In this document: one piece after another, positions 17,101 to 26,061 of the stretch
How the letters are laid out: each line of letters starts with the position of its first letter
Numbering within the stretch: the stretch's first letter is position 1
Source of the DNA: a virus
DNA length: 64,000 bases
Strand: one strand, 5' to 3'
IMG/VR virus record: IMGVR_UViG_3300032032_000001
Location: 1 to 64,000 of that record
The notes under the pieces: model-generated
The model's input: only the letters and a program-made list of their open reading frames with translations
What the model was told of the DNA's origin: nothing
Database searches by the model: none
Made by a program: the position numbers and the translations under genes

Positions 17101-19225
17101 CGACCTTAATGGTGACGGAATTATTGACGTTGAGCCCGAGCTTGAGATCGATCAGATCGAAAGGGTTTGTTTCACGCTCCCGGCTGAGGTCAATCTTGTT
17201 GAGTACGGAACCGCAAAATATGACGTTCTCCGCCTTGAGGACATGTACGGAGATGAGAAGTTCTGGTGGGTGGAGTCTCTAACGTCCGCACACTGGCCCA
17301 TGAATTCTTGGGGTAGTTTTCTAGATGACGCGCCGGAGCTAGGGCTGGTGACAGAACTGGAAGTCGCAGAAACAGGACTGAATACCAATATTTTTACTAC
17401 AAACGTTGACGTTGACCTGACTCAATACCTTAAGAACGGGGATATGATTGCCGCCATAAACGGTGTGTTTGATTACACTGGGGCGATCTTCTCTGTCACG
17501 TATACAGGCGGCGTAGGATCCACGATTACGCTGGACCCGAATAATTCCGATGACTGGGGACCTGGAGTGGTTTTCGTTGGAGACATCGGGTTCAGAAAAC
17601 TGGGAACAAACAACCGTCTGGTGTTGGACAGAAACCAGTCGCTCCCAACCACCATTGAGGGCCTTAGGTTTACCTTGGGTCATCCATCAATTGGTACCGG
17701 TCGGGTGTACTTTAAAGATCCGACGTTCTTTGAGGCGGACCCTGAAACAGTGTTCACCTACACGGACACAGCCACGGAGAAGGATTGGTATCTACGACCA
17801 TCCCCCGCCGAGAAGGCTCTTATTTACAAGTCTTCGTACAGCACAACGGACATTCGTATAGATATGACCACCCCCGTAGCGAAGCCTTGGAAGTATTTGG
17901 TTTCCGAGGATACAGACTTCTTTAAGCACAATGTATTACCCGGTGATAAATTAAGCATTGTTTCTAAGGTTTTGTGGTCAGACTCATTCCTAGAGGGACT
18001 AGAGGAACACGAAAACCTCCTTGTTGGGGGCAAGACTCTAGCCGTATCTGTTGATGACGCGATCCGAACGTGTACTTTTAGTGGCCCGAACCCGATGACA
18101 CTTAATGATGTTGTCTCCGATATCAACAGGCAGCTAGGTGACGTACTGTTCGCCGATGTTTTCGCCTACGATGACAACACCGTTCCTGTTGGTGAGGTTG
18201 ATGGTCCGGGATACCGGATTAGAATTTTCTCTAGCCATGACATTATGTTGGTCACACAGGGCACTATTGGAATCTTGTCCGACCTGCGATTCAACGATAG
18301 GGATAACACGCCCACGCCACAGCTTATCGGCGAGTACACGGTATCTGGTCTTGAGTACGTTGAGGCTGCTGGACCGATTCCCGCGAAAATGCGGATCCGC
18401 TTAACGGACGAGTCGTCAGGATTGGATACACTAGAAACCTACACCCAAGCCTTGGCCGCCAATCAGGACGACAATGCCGACAACGTTTGGGATCAGTACT
18501 ACGACCTAGTGTTCATCGAGATCCACAGGGATAAGAATCAAAGGTTCTACCCCGCAGACTTGCAGCAAGATCCAACAGGGTTGCATTTTGCAGACATTAG
18601 GCTGACTTCGTACGACCCGAATACCTCAACAGGAATCGTCCCGGACGAAAGCCAGCTTGAACCGTACAATTACGAGTCTCTCGGGTATGAGATCGTCGTA
18701 AGCAACGACAACTACTCATACAGCCTTGGTGAAGATTCTAGCCTGAAAACTACCTCGGTTGTCTTGGATGTAACGGCCTCAGACTTCGAAAAGGTATTTG
18801 AGGTTACGGGGGCGAGCGTAACAATTATCTACGACCGTTCCGACACAGTTGCATCTGTGCAAAGTTATCTTTTGCAGAGAAACGCTCGGGTTGTATGCAA
18901 CAACCCTCTGGCGAGACACTTTTTCCCCGCGTACCCGATGTTTGCGATACAGCACTCAGGGACACTGTTGAACAATGAGCTAAAGGATAAACTGGCGGAC
19001 TTCCTGGCCTCCCTCTATCCAAATAAGCCGCTTGAGCTGTTTGACCTAACCTCTGTGCTCACAAGAACAGGGAGCAACTACATGCTCATGCCTCAAGAGG
19101 CTGCGTTCTTGATCCACAAGGCGGACCGTAGGATCAAAGTAATTAGGAGCAAGAACATTGTATTCCTCGGCAATCAATTCCATGTGATGGAAGATTTAAG
19201 TCGAGTAACGGTAAACGGGGAATAA
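11165..19225 (+). CDS. giant baseplate J-like protein (2686 aa)
   Basis: The first roughly 300 residues fit the baseplate J/gp6-like wedge family: a conserved DVNSPGSILKDVLVSPL segment, LADADALAEPEMDALL, a beta region around YWYVDIDVRS, then NGLDGVARVTNPIAFSGG and SETNEDFLQRAERSL. Known J-like proteins are usually a few hundred residues, so about 2300 residues are extra. That remainder is beta-rich and Asp/Pro/Gly-rich. It contains one calcium-loop-like DLNGDGIIDVEPE at about residue 1980. RBS-like GGTAAG lies before ATG 11165. It probably forms the core or periphery of a complex baseplate. The roles of the extensions are unknown. Confidence 0.65.
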   Translation: MATDNLKRFMTERLLDLDPTLSDQAGSLMFTKVIDPLVKRLGVDPLGVDISTFILARLQEEFPELDVNSPGSILKDVLVSPLVMILEPLRREIFFLRTQNSLADADALAEPEMDALLSNVLSERNYGVNALGSVRVYFNTAKTFGADSSIIFSTVDGINFTPTNPATYYPEQFTRSGNYWYVDIDVRSMEANIDANVPKHAIKYVNGLDGVARVTNPIAFSGGVTSETNEDFLQRAERSLSERSLNTERGIETDLISKFSDIVSLKVIGHGEPEMQRDILEGQCNRDMTEVLGPLIYMSADWATQEVISGNITAMGGVDQNGFPFTNTVVFNAPPGGFDSELKAKMLAAKYLRVSDGNQYYNNTLLNRVRAIAEIKEHISGDIYIRTKDFEVFPRPLNIFDEGTSVPVAGKTDGPHHGLNKRSWQGSDFKMIGGSEGIDYVTGGHLPFTDHIDTEFDFTDVPGSVIPGRDFLVVISRGAFDDDMDPVHAQTEWSKKIMTYPLLKQFGHEDLGIGRSDGFLVSKDRILYKGEANFDYEANLEYSGLREHIKVKDFGGPKLSAWEEDEAQDIVWGGAEKEDYGRRPGVAIEGKRVNQVGMASAPLDIEISDGGNAEPQECDIILNQSQTPWSARGIEEGDYVACTVYSEDFGGMPYKGELTNADEAMLWHAWGRVKKVGLGSPWRLRVEGLDWRPLHKSQLLEFSPRARAEITVKEPIKHLGSNTLGFVDDSGITPGGGPEQRHIYGSIRLNTGAPLGANDYTYYFSPKEELLTGDDNHNRRVAGCRVNTGSGDGQPATYVVTIDLDVLGDDCETAASFPVPDNAGSVKLRIKGHERIDIAGWPATLNDVIVDNYDVVVPLPGTANPAPHLPGVKVANAQTWKSNFETMVGQLFTSREFPAQITDISTSGVSVHDGVSPKFVTYTFTSAIYHDLANSWGVYWGVLPVDPGSGSFTGGFFGSGDEVMLEPDGSEPASPPPQSFGDDASSPTPKATAIMIVEAINAAAEIDAGGAGEINADGKPRAYLKYPGQSGDADVPCTFVVECLDPVTAQPSMGNGWTARVHTDGEPDTPIPEYIEHPFWNGTQEYSYPPGPLAIPWQNLGGGYRAGFGARKQIVGKEPVYWVADGTPTVPLFDYNHGQPPVPPVAGTLASSNDWWTYEPAQTHPEHAEPYEAVGSVVPVGDGSTTESPPRYEIGTSTFVFRLNNVPLAEPTNDADQPMVRIIMELELPGPVESNTSTIPPGTAYPETKTYKLLFSDDGEGNMIYDPDWALPSVDYDPANPSATPHGNVAAALGDWLNLSESRVNYTTGEVRLVFKEDFELSWPNWGNPAANWGGVVGGTFEWPASYAPLGPPRGYSFHPNWESMTPTAAPYTYQGTPVTEESHVGGELLNPSFWAGYTYIKNPYRAFFSVYRGMSEMLTPLGTNTPSYDEFNFLPAFRRPNPVPQGYPIHEPIHSVNTSGYLGDSWASESTPTNRIFTNFSFDGSTNEVRMVWIRLGKPFNVVHPSIGGAPSEKCFSGELVDLDGVQDDIPAATMAPEYSGYTKRRYRNYVPKMNGLVANPDALDPNQDGSTTDVMVQPTSLPLVGGSTNIDDVEKEVPELDYTDKIEPNEKGLSGFLIPHPMGNNYAAHNMTAGVHSMNKPFLDVDLLEHQVAHLYEGYEMVEEDSLLTISGIPGGTPFPTRSGVPLEIVNNQVHIGGMTDVYVKPGAAVEATSEEIRIQPEAPVVPFAEGGEVVFSSNDGKIDCLDNPTHFQSPTLLAELQSFTGVQPRPLDNMVLEILDPPSPEIQPTFFRIIHTTDDGVKIDGEFPDTLGLGFDNLRFRVMKLCSTNIVNPLVILKQGDDLVVHENEMAAFSPSGYAFTANPDTAALYLHIDSETAYGEYRVTGINLNTLMLDKAIDEEGVNLKYRIYTKQGTGLDMPMVRVKEVSLAGDNEGLLVPYKHPVDVVSSDFSGLNDDPINEDTIGVDGGSLSIEYADLNGDGIIDVEPELEIDQIERVCFTLPAEVNLVEYGTAKYDVLRLEDMYGDEKFWWVESLTSAHWPMNSWGSFLDDAPELGLVTELEVAETGLNTNIFTTNVDVDLTQYLKNGDMIAAINGVFDYTGAIFSVTYTGGVGSTITLDPNNSDDWGPGVVFVGDIGFRKLGTNNRLVLDRNQSLPTTIEGLRFTLGHPSIGTGRVYFKDPTFFEADPETVFTYTDTATEKDWYLRPSPAEKALIYKSSYSTTDIRIDMTTPVAKPWKYLVSEDTDFFKHNVLPGDKLSIVSKVLWSDSFLEGLEEHENLLVGGKTLAVSVDDAIRTCTFSGPNPMTLNDVVSDINRQLGDVLFADVFAYDDNTVPVGEVDGPGYRIRIFSSHDIMLVTQGTIGILSDLRFNDRDNTPTPQLIGEYTVSGLEYVEAAGPIPAKMRIRLTDESSGLDTLETYTQALAANQDDNADNVWDQYYDLVFIEIHRDKNQRFYPADLQQDPTGLHFADIRLTSYDPNTSTGIVPDESQLEPYNYESLGYEIVVSNDNYSYSLGEDSSLKTTSVVLDVTASDFEKVFEVTGASVTIIYDRSDTVASVQSYLLQRNARVVCNNPLARHFFPAYPMFAIQHSGTLLNNELKDKLADFLASLYPNKPLELFDLTSVLTRTGSNYMLMPQEAAFLIHKADRRIKVIRSKNIVFLGNQFHVMEDLSRVTVNGE

Positions 19226-19231
19226 CAAACT

Positions 19232-22200
19232 ATGGCGCAGTTACCAGTATCTCCCGTATGGGACCTAATTGATTACACCTTCAGGGCTTCCGATAGCGAA
19301 GTATATGATACTGGTGCGAGGTTCATCGGCGATCCCGTACAGAGCATTGAAGGTCTTTCGGTAATACCGTACCCAGGCAACGTTTTTATTGAGGATGGTT
19401 ATGCGTCCTTTATCGCTAAAACGTCCGACTCCAACGCTGCCATAAAAGAGGTAAGCTCTTTAGTTGTCGCTGCTGAAATAAATGGCGGGATACCTGAAAA
19501 CTTCACAATAGAGTTCGATATCTTTCTAAGCGAAGACCTGCCAAAGCAGGCCTCGAATGTAGAAAATCGGATATTTGTGGGGGCCCTCAATATTCAAGGG
19601 TACTCTGCCGGGTTTGTCTTCAGCCGGGAAGGTATCCATGTAGCCAACTCGCCCAACGACCCACACCCAGTCGCGCTGGGCGGGTCGTCATCAATCATGT
19701 TCAACGACGATGGCTCACCAGTTGACGGACTGTTTATTCGGGCCGTTGTCAGTGGTGAGGAGGGTAGACTGTATGTCTACGCCGAATCGTCTGAAAAAGC
19801 ATATTTTACAGAAAAGAACATTACCGACGCGGAGCTAATAGCCTCGCGGGCGGCGTCACTATCCGTCTCGTCCCTAGGTGATGCTGTCATTGTCCACGGG
19901 TCGGCCTTATCTGCCGCGATGCAGCTTGAGCTAGAACTCAACGCACCTGGAGAGGATACGGCCATTGGCCAAGATGTAGCCTTCTCTATTGGGTCCTTAA
20001 GACTGTCTGGGAATAAAAGATTTCCACAGGACAGGCCGGAAGCCGTAGTTGTAGCAAATAGCCAGATAGTCGTTGGTCAGGCAATGGTCCTGAATGGCTC
20101 ACAAAGTTCGGACAAGATGGCGAGACCCCTAGACTTTTTCTGGGAAATCGATCTTGCTCCCGAGGCCAGCAACGCAAAGATGCAAGGGGCTAAGCACTCC
20201 GAGTGTGTTGTGACAATCCCGGCACCAGACCCACTGGACCCACCCATCGAGGTGGCAAAGCTTGTGTTCACAAAGGCGTCGCTAAAGGACAATGATTACA
20301 GTCTAATAATTGAGGTTGGTCCGCCCAGTGGGTCGCTCACCACAGACATAGACTTCATAAATAAAGAGATCCGCGTCAACCTTGAATCAGACTTTGCTGG
20401 TAATTCAAACACCACTGTGGCCGATTTCTTAGCCGCCTTCGCCGACACCCTCGCCGCTGGGTACAACATGAAGGTTTCGGGCGGAGAAGACCTGACTACC
20501 GGGACAGTCTACCCGAAGATACTAAAAGCACTCTTCACCGAAGGCACATCGGCGTCCGGGTATGAGATGCTGCAACCCAACGTATTCCAGTTTTCTGGCG
20601 GGGTTGGGTCAGACCTTAGGTCTCCAATCTTTATTCCGGACACCCCAGGGACGTACATCATAAGCCTCATGGTCCATAACGGCATTCGACAGAGCCGTAA
20701 GGACATACAGGTTGTTACCGCTACGATATCTGAGCAGCTTCTGGGGCACCGCCCCAATTCGAACTATATATTTAAGTACCTCCCAGACTTCTGGAATCTC
20801 GTTTCAGACAAGAAACAGCTTCCATCGATCTGGTCTGCGATGACACAGGCGGTCTCATCAGAGCTATTGGTAGCTTGGCAAAACGACTACGGCAAAGCTC
20901 TCAAGGATATCTCCAGAAGATATCAACGACGATGGCTTCACCATGATTGCGTGGTGGAGATCCCGCCAGATATCCCGGTGGACCTCATCTATCACAAGGT
21001 GTCTGAGTACGGGACTCAGCCAGATATTCTTAGCGTAAATCCGGTTGCATTTGGGACACACACCAAGACGGCCTATATCCATAGCCCAGAACTCGTCCAA
21101 CCGCTTGAGGCGGGCCGAGCGCTTATATTCAGCGATGTTAGCGGGCCAGAGGCTTTGGACATCACAGAGCTTCTCTATATCGACGATCCTACCGGATGGA
21201 GGGTGTCCAGCAAGCTCACGTCTTTCCCGGTATACGCTCTCGTCGCGGAGCGCACCGGAGGGTACTTTGTAGCTGACCCGGAAGCGGTAGCGATTACCAC
21301 GCCTGTTGTAAGCAGCGTAATGTACGAGCCGACATACCCCTTCACAAACATAAACCAAGAGACTGATCGGATAAGGCTTTTACTCAAGGACGAAACCACG
21401 GTTACGGGCGGAATCACGGCATTTAATCCCGGCGGCAAGAAGAATACGGTACGGATAGACATTAGCGCAGAAGACGTTGATGGTATCCCGAGACAGTGGG
21501 AGCACCTGCGGGAGGTTCAGTACCAGTCTGTGTGGCAGGGCCCATACCTATCCATTTTCCAAACATTCTACTTTAGTGACACCATGAAGTTTGGGATGGG
21601 TGACTTCGCCAGAATAGCGCTTGTTGACCCGTACACCAGCGGTGAAATCAACGTCCACCTCCCAATTTATGCATTCGACAACAACGACCTGTTTGTCCAG
21701 TGGGCACCCCTAATCGGGTCACTTAACGCAGCAGCCAGCCTGAATGGTGATGAGAAGGTGTGGTCAGAGGAAGACCTGCCCGACCTAAGCTGGAAGCTTA
21801 GTGCGCTCGTTAAACATAACGAAACATTTAAAAAGGATGACTTGGTCTCCGTTCCCATTCTCGGAGAGACAACGATGTCTCCCCAAGGGCTTAAGGAGCG
21901 CTTCGATTTCGACATTGAGGATAACCGAGTAAAGTTCAAGAGCCTCTTGTCCGGATCTTTAGACATAGCGCCGACAACGATCATAATCGGTGACCAACCA
22001 AAACTTTGCTGGTCCGCCACGCTAAAGCCTGATTTTTCGTACCACCCCGCCTATACGGACTTGGTTAATGCCGAGGCAATAACTAACACTGAGCTTGCTC
22101 AGGAGATGGGGCTAACAACTATTGTTCTAGACGATGGCCCCGCAGGAACTTACAGCCTTTTAGGTATCTCCGAGGATGGAACAAAGCTCCTCCTTGATGG

Positions 22201-25200
22201 CGAGGAGTCTGACCACAAAGTAACCGGCATTAAGAATGTAAGCTTCCACGCACCCGTCAACAGCGCGATGGTTCCAGGAGTTGATACCTACTGGGCGGAG
22301 ATTTCTTACTTTGATAACTCCGCTACCGTCGAAGGAAACTTCGGCCTCTTCGTAGGCTTCCCAGAAGAACTTGTTAAGAGCTACGATGAAGACCTTGATT
22401 ATCTAAGCGTCATTAAGGCCATGTGGTTCGCATTTTTAAGCGGGCCACACTTCGATAACCTGAAGCTAGGCGTTCAGGCACTATTCTCCTTACCGTACTC
22501 AGAGGTCCGTGGGCAGATTACCTTTATAGACCCGCCGACAGACAGTGAGCCCGGTAGGATTGTTATGGTTGATGGGGAAAATAGGACCTACAACTACACC
22601 TACCCAGAGAACGCCGAGTTAGCCATAAACCCCGATACAGGGCGGACGATTAAGGCCTTCAATCTTGTTGATGATGAGGATGCCCTTAATGATGAAGAAG
22701 CAGCTGTGCTGGCAGACGCTAAGGTTGCACCGCATACCAAGCTAGTGGATGTGGTCATGATTGAGGACTACATCTCAAACCCAGACCTTATCGAGCGTCA
22801 ATTCGGCGGCAATGTCCGAAAGTACGTGGACGACAACGGGGTCGTTCATGAGATAGACGAGCCGCCTACAATTGTAGAGAAGTATCATAAATTTATTGTT
22901 GATGTGCCGCTTGAGGTCGCCCGGACAACGGAAGTATTCCCGCTGGTCAAGACCTTCCTAAAGGAGGCCAAACCAGCATACACAGACTTCATATTACTAG
23001 GGTCTCTGAGGCTCTCAGACGAAGTTAGCGTGCTTGAGGAGACTATCCTTAAACCAACCCTTCTCCTGAAGGATACGCCCCACACAGAGCCGTACTGGGC
23101 TTTGTATGACGGCCTTGGAACCACGTACTCGGAGATGGTACCAACCATAGACCCGAATACAGGGGTTCAGGCCATCCACCCAGATACCGGAGAGCCTATG
23201 TGGCACTCCGAGGATAAGCAGCAAGAGATTATTCCCGCAGAGAGGGAGTTGCTCACTTGGCCCGTTGAGCGCACAAAGGAGAAGGTTGCGGGTATCGACA
23301 ACTCCGCCGCTGAGGACATGAACGCTCTCGTGTTCACTCCTCCCGAGGGGTATCAGTTTGCGTACACGGACGACGGGATGGGCAATCAGATCTTGCCCGT
23401 GACGCTGCGCTTCGAACCTTCTCATCAGATAGGCACAATAGTAAGCGTCGGCCCAAATACGTGGAGCTACGGCCCGATAGGGGAATTAGTTGTTGAGCAG
23501 TCACCCTCGTCAGCTTCTCCCGCCTGGAAGAGTTTGGGTTTTTATATTCCCGGAGACCCCACCTTCCACAAGTTAGACATCTCCGTAGCCGGGACTGCAT
23601 ATGTCCCCGTGGTAGGCAACCCGATTGGTGCCACCCTGGAGTTTGATTTGGGAACACCATTCCCAGTAAACGCCAACACACTGAACGCATTAGACCTTAC
23701 TTTCTACCTACTGACGGACGAGGCGGCCAACCTGCCAGTACCAACAGTGACGTATTGGGATGATGAGGATGTAAAAGAGAAGTTCGAGTCTGGTTACTGC
23801 GAAGGGGTTCTGGATGATTACTCCGGGGACGGCTCTTGGAACTACAAGAGAAAAACACTCGACATGGTTAACGGTCTCAACTCGGACCTTGATGTTGTAA
23901 ACAGTCGTGTGTGGGTACCAATCATCAAAGACACCACAGATAACGAGCTTGAGTTTGTTCCCGACGAGGAGATCGACATCCGCTATCAGGGTGCCCCGGT
24001 GACCGACATTATCTGGAACGACGCCCCGCCAACCTTGTTGCACTATGGGGCATCGCATCACCCGAAGATTCCATTCGGCGTAAGCTCCCCACAAAACAAC
24101 CACCCATACACATACATGCTCCTAGGGTTCGAGTCTGTCTACGGGCTTGAAAAACCACAACTGACCGGAGAAGAGCTAAATAGCTCCCCAGACAGTTTGA
24201 TGAATTACGGCCACGAATCCCGACTAGATGTTCTAAAGGCCGTGTATGATTATGTGACCACGATTGCTGGGGACGTAAATGATATCACTCTTGTGGGGGC
24301 TGTTAGCGGCGCTGTGGCTAGGATGGACGCTCTGGAAAACGGCGACCCAGTAGTTGACAGAGGCAACCCCGAACACGCGCCATATTTCTTACTAGAAACC
24401 ATGTGGCAGACTGATAAACTTATTAGTTACGGCCCGAAGGCTTTCGCGGATATTATTACAACGAAATATATCCCCCTTGGAGGAATATCCGTAACAGACT
24501 TTCAAAATGCAGCTTTGAATCTTCATCCAGAGGGTGGGTTTGTTCTAGAGACAAGCATGTTTTATGATGATTTCTCTAAGGGCATGGACAGTTGGATTAC
24601 AAATGTGAACGCCCCAGGAGAGATTAGGTACCAGTTTGGGCACCCGAACCAAACCCCATACGTGTTTTCCTTGGGCGATACGATGACAACCCCAACGAGA
24701 CTCTTGGAGCTGGATAGGGATTTCGAGGTAACGAAGGGGCTAATAGTTCAGTACAAGTGGGCGCATGGAGACTTTGAGGACAATGTTGCCGGTGGCTTGG
24801 ACATGGATAAGCCTGATAACGCAAACGAATCACTCAAGCTGTATTACAGCCATAATGGTGGCGCGTGGGTCCTGGCGGATGACCACGTTGCGAGCATCGC
24901 TACGCAAGGCGACGCCATGGGCTGGCAGTTAAAAAATGTTGTGATTGAGCCCGGTGGGGTTGTTTCCGGAGATACCTTGCGAATCAAGTGGGAGCAGGAC
25001 GATTACGATCAGACGGTCGATAACTGGGCTTTCGCCGACGTTCGTGTATCCGACTTGGTTGACCCCGTGAACCCGGACTCCGTTCACTATCCAAACTGGG
25101 GTGAGACGCCTGTTGACCACACCTCCACCATTATCGAGGAGCCATTAAGCAGGAGCAACGTCTCCGAGGTGCAGCAGCACCCATACAACCAACTAAGGTC

Positions 25201-26050
25201 TCCCAAGGAACAGTTCATCCCCAGCTTTAGCCCGGGGTACTACAGTTGGCAGAAACCCTTATCCGACTGGAACGATGGGGCCAACATTGATTTAGATGGG
25301 GGAGGGATCATCGTCCCAGCCACGCCAGCCCCACTTCTTACGTGGGATTACACGGATGTTGGGCGCGTATCTGACGCCCCAACAGAGCTAGATAGCTTTA
25401 CCCAGAACCCCAGTACAAGAGCTTTGCAGAATGTCCACATCGGATACAAGGTCCGTTGCTGGAAGGAACACCACTACACGCACGGGTTTACAGAGTTCTT
25501 TATTCCGACTCCAAGCCTTAAACTGGTAGAGCCTTCGTCATCAGCTTATGACATAAGGCTGGGAGGATTCTATTTCTGCAATGATGACCCAACAAGAACA
25601 ACAGTGCCCACAGCTGACCCGAACTCCTTTGATGGGACCATCGGCGGAAGCTGGTTATTTTTACGGCACAGTGAGACCGGAGACGAGACCGCTGTGACTG
25701 ATTGGGTATTTGAAGTAGGGACCCACCCGGGTAAGCATATTGTGCCGAAAGGCCCGCTTAATGACGGAACTTCAACTTGGGTAGAGGGCAGAGACCCTGA
25801 CCCGCTGGAGCCGTTTGATCCGGGTCAACGGAGCGATGGACACATTTACGAACTAAACATTCCAGTCCTTCCCAGGGACGGTTATTACGATATTATAATC
25901 AGGAATTATAGACCTTGGTCTATGCAGCCTGGAGCCCCGATACAGATTCATATGGATGAGGTAGTCGCCTACCGAGCCTATTACCATGAATCTGATGGAT
26001 GGGGTGGAGTTGCCTGGGGTACCGGACCTTGGGGCGGTGCTGAAAGCTAG
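19232..26050 (+). CDS. giant tail/baseplate protein with PKD-like domain (2272 aa)
   Basis: The gene begins six bases after the giant J-like gene. Residues 1-250 look like a lectin/laminin-G-type sandwich. Residues 268-345 resemble a PKD domain (VVGQAMVLNGSQSSD) whose closing strand, DTPGTYIISLMVHNG, appears near 475. At about 503-570 a conserved-looking block (YIFKYLPDFWN, then YQRRWLHHD) may be the baseplate anchoring module. Several further beta domains follow. The extreme C-terminus is aromatic and Gly-rich (GWGGVAWGTGPWGG). No hydrolase motif was recognised. Position and domain style support a baseplate or host-contact component. Confidence 0.6.
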   Translation: MAQLPVSPVWDLIDYTFRASDSEVYDTGARFIGDPVQSIEGLSVIPYPGNVFIEDGYASFIAKTSDSNAAIKEVSSLVVAAEINGGIPENFTIEFDIFLSEDLPKQASNVENRIFVGALNIQGYSAGFVFSREGIHVANSPNDPHPVALGGSSSIMFNDDGSPVDGLFIRAVVSGEEGRLYVYAESSEKAYFTEKNITDAELIASRAASLSVSSLGDAVIVHGSALSAAMQLELELNAPGEDTAIGQDVAFSIGSLRLSGNKRFPQDRPEAVVVANSQIVVGQAMVLNGSQSSDKMARPLDFFWEIDLAPEASNAKMQGAKHSECVVTIPAPDPLDPPIEVAKLVFTKASLKDNDYSLIIEVGPPSGSLTTDIDFINKEIRVNLESDFAGNSNTTVADFLAAFADTLAAGYNMKVSGGEDLTTGTVYPKILKALFTEGTSASGYEMLQPNVFQFSGGVGSDLRSPIFIPDTPGTYIISLMVHNGIRQSRKDIQVVTATISEQLLGHRPNSNYIFKYLPDFWNLVSDKKQLPSIWSAMTQAVSSELLVAWQNDYGKALKDISRRYQRRWLHHDCVVEIPPDIPVDLIYHKVSEYGTQPDILSVNPVAFGTHTKTAYIHSPELVQPLEAGRALIFSDVSGPEALDITELLYIDDPTGWRVSSKLTSFPVYALVAERTGGYFVADPEAVAITTPVVSSVMYEPTYPFTNINQETDRIRLLLKDETTVTGGITAFNPGGKKNTVRIDISAEDVDGIPRQWEHLREVQYQSVWQGPYLSIFQTFYFSDTMKFGMGDFARIALVDPYTSGEINVHLPIYAFDNNDLFVQWAPLIGSLNAAASLNGDEKVWSEEDLPDLSWKLSALVKHNETFKKDDLVSVPILGETTMSPQGLKERFDFDIEDNRVKFKSLLSGSLDIAPTTIIIGDQPKLCWSATLKPDFSYHPAYTDLVNAEAITNTELAQEMGLTTIVLDDGPAGTYSLLGISEDGTKLLLDGEESDHKVTGIKNVSFHAPVNSAMVPGVDTYWAEISYFDNSATVEGNFGLFVGFPEELVKSYDEDLDYLSVIKAMWFAFLSGPHFDNLKLGVQALFSLPYSEVRGQITFIDPPTDSEPGRIVMVDGENRTYNYTYPENAELAINPDTGRTIKAFNLVDDEDALNDEEAAVLADAKVAPHTKLVDVVMIEDYISNPDLIERQFGGNVRKYVDDNGVVHEIDEPPTIVEKYHKFIVDVPLEVARTTEVFPLVKTFLKEAKPAYTDFILLGSLRLSDEVSVLEETILKPTLLLKDTPHTEPYWALYDGLGTTYSEMVPTIDPNTGVQAIHPDTGEPMWHSEDKQQEIIPAERELLTWPVERTKEKVAGIDNSAAEDMNALVFTPPEGYQFAYTDDGMGNQILPVTLRFEPSHQIGTIVSVGPNTWSYGPIGELVVEQSPSSASPAWKSLGFYIPGDPTFHKLDISVAGTAYVPVVGNPIGATLEFDLGTPFPVNANTLNALDLTFYLLTDEAANLPVPTVTYWDDEDVKEKFESGYCEGVLDDYSGDGSWNYKRKTLDMVNGLNSDLDVVNSRVWVPIIKDTTDNELEFVPDEEIDIRYQGAPVTDIIWNDAPPTLLHYGASHHPKIPFGVSSPQNNHPYTYMLLGFESVYGLEKPQLTGEELNSSPDSLMNYGHESRLDVLKAVYDYVTTIAGDVNDITLVGAVSGAVARMDALENGDPVVDRGNPEHAPYFLLETMWQTDKLISYGPKAFADIITTKYIPLGGISVTDFQNAALNLHPEGGFVLETSMFYDDFSKGMDSWITNVNAPGEIRYQFGHPNQTPYVFSLGDTMTTPTRLLELDRDFEVTKGLIVQYKWAHGDFEDNVAGGLDMDKPDNANESLKLYYSHNGGAWVLADDHVASIATQGDAMGWQLKNVVIEPGGVVSGDTLRIKWEQDDYDQTVDNWAFADVRVSDLVDPVNPDSVHYPNWGETPVDHTSTIIEEPLSRSNVSEVQQHPYNQLRSPKEQFIPSFSPGYYSWQKPLSDWNDGANIDLDGGGIIVPATPAPLLTWDYTDVGRVSDAPTELDSFTQNPSTRALQNVHIGYKVRCWKEHHYTHGFTEFFIPTPSLKLVEPSSSAYDIRLGGFYFCNDDPTRTTVPTADPNSFDGTIGGSWLFLRHSETGDETAVTDWVFEVGTHPGKHIVPKGPLNDGTSTWVEGRDPDPLEPFDPGQRSDGHIYELNIPVLPRDGYYDIIIRNYRPWSMQPGAPIQIHMDEVVAYRAYYHESDGWGGVAWGTGPWGGAES

Positions 26051-26061
26051 GAGATTTTACT

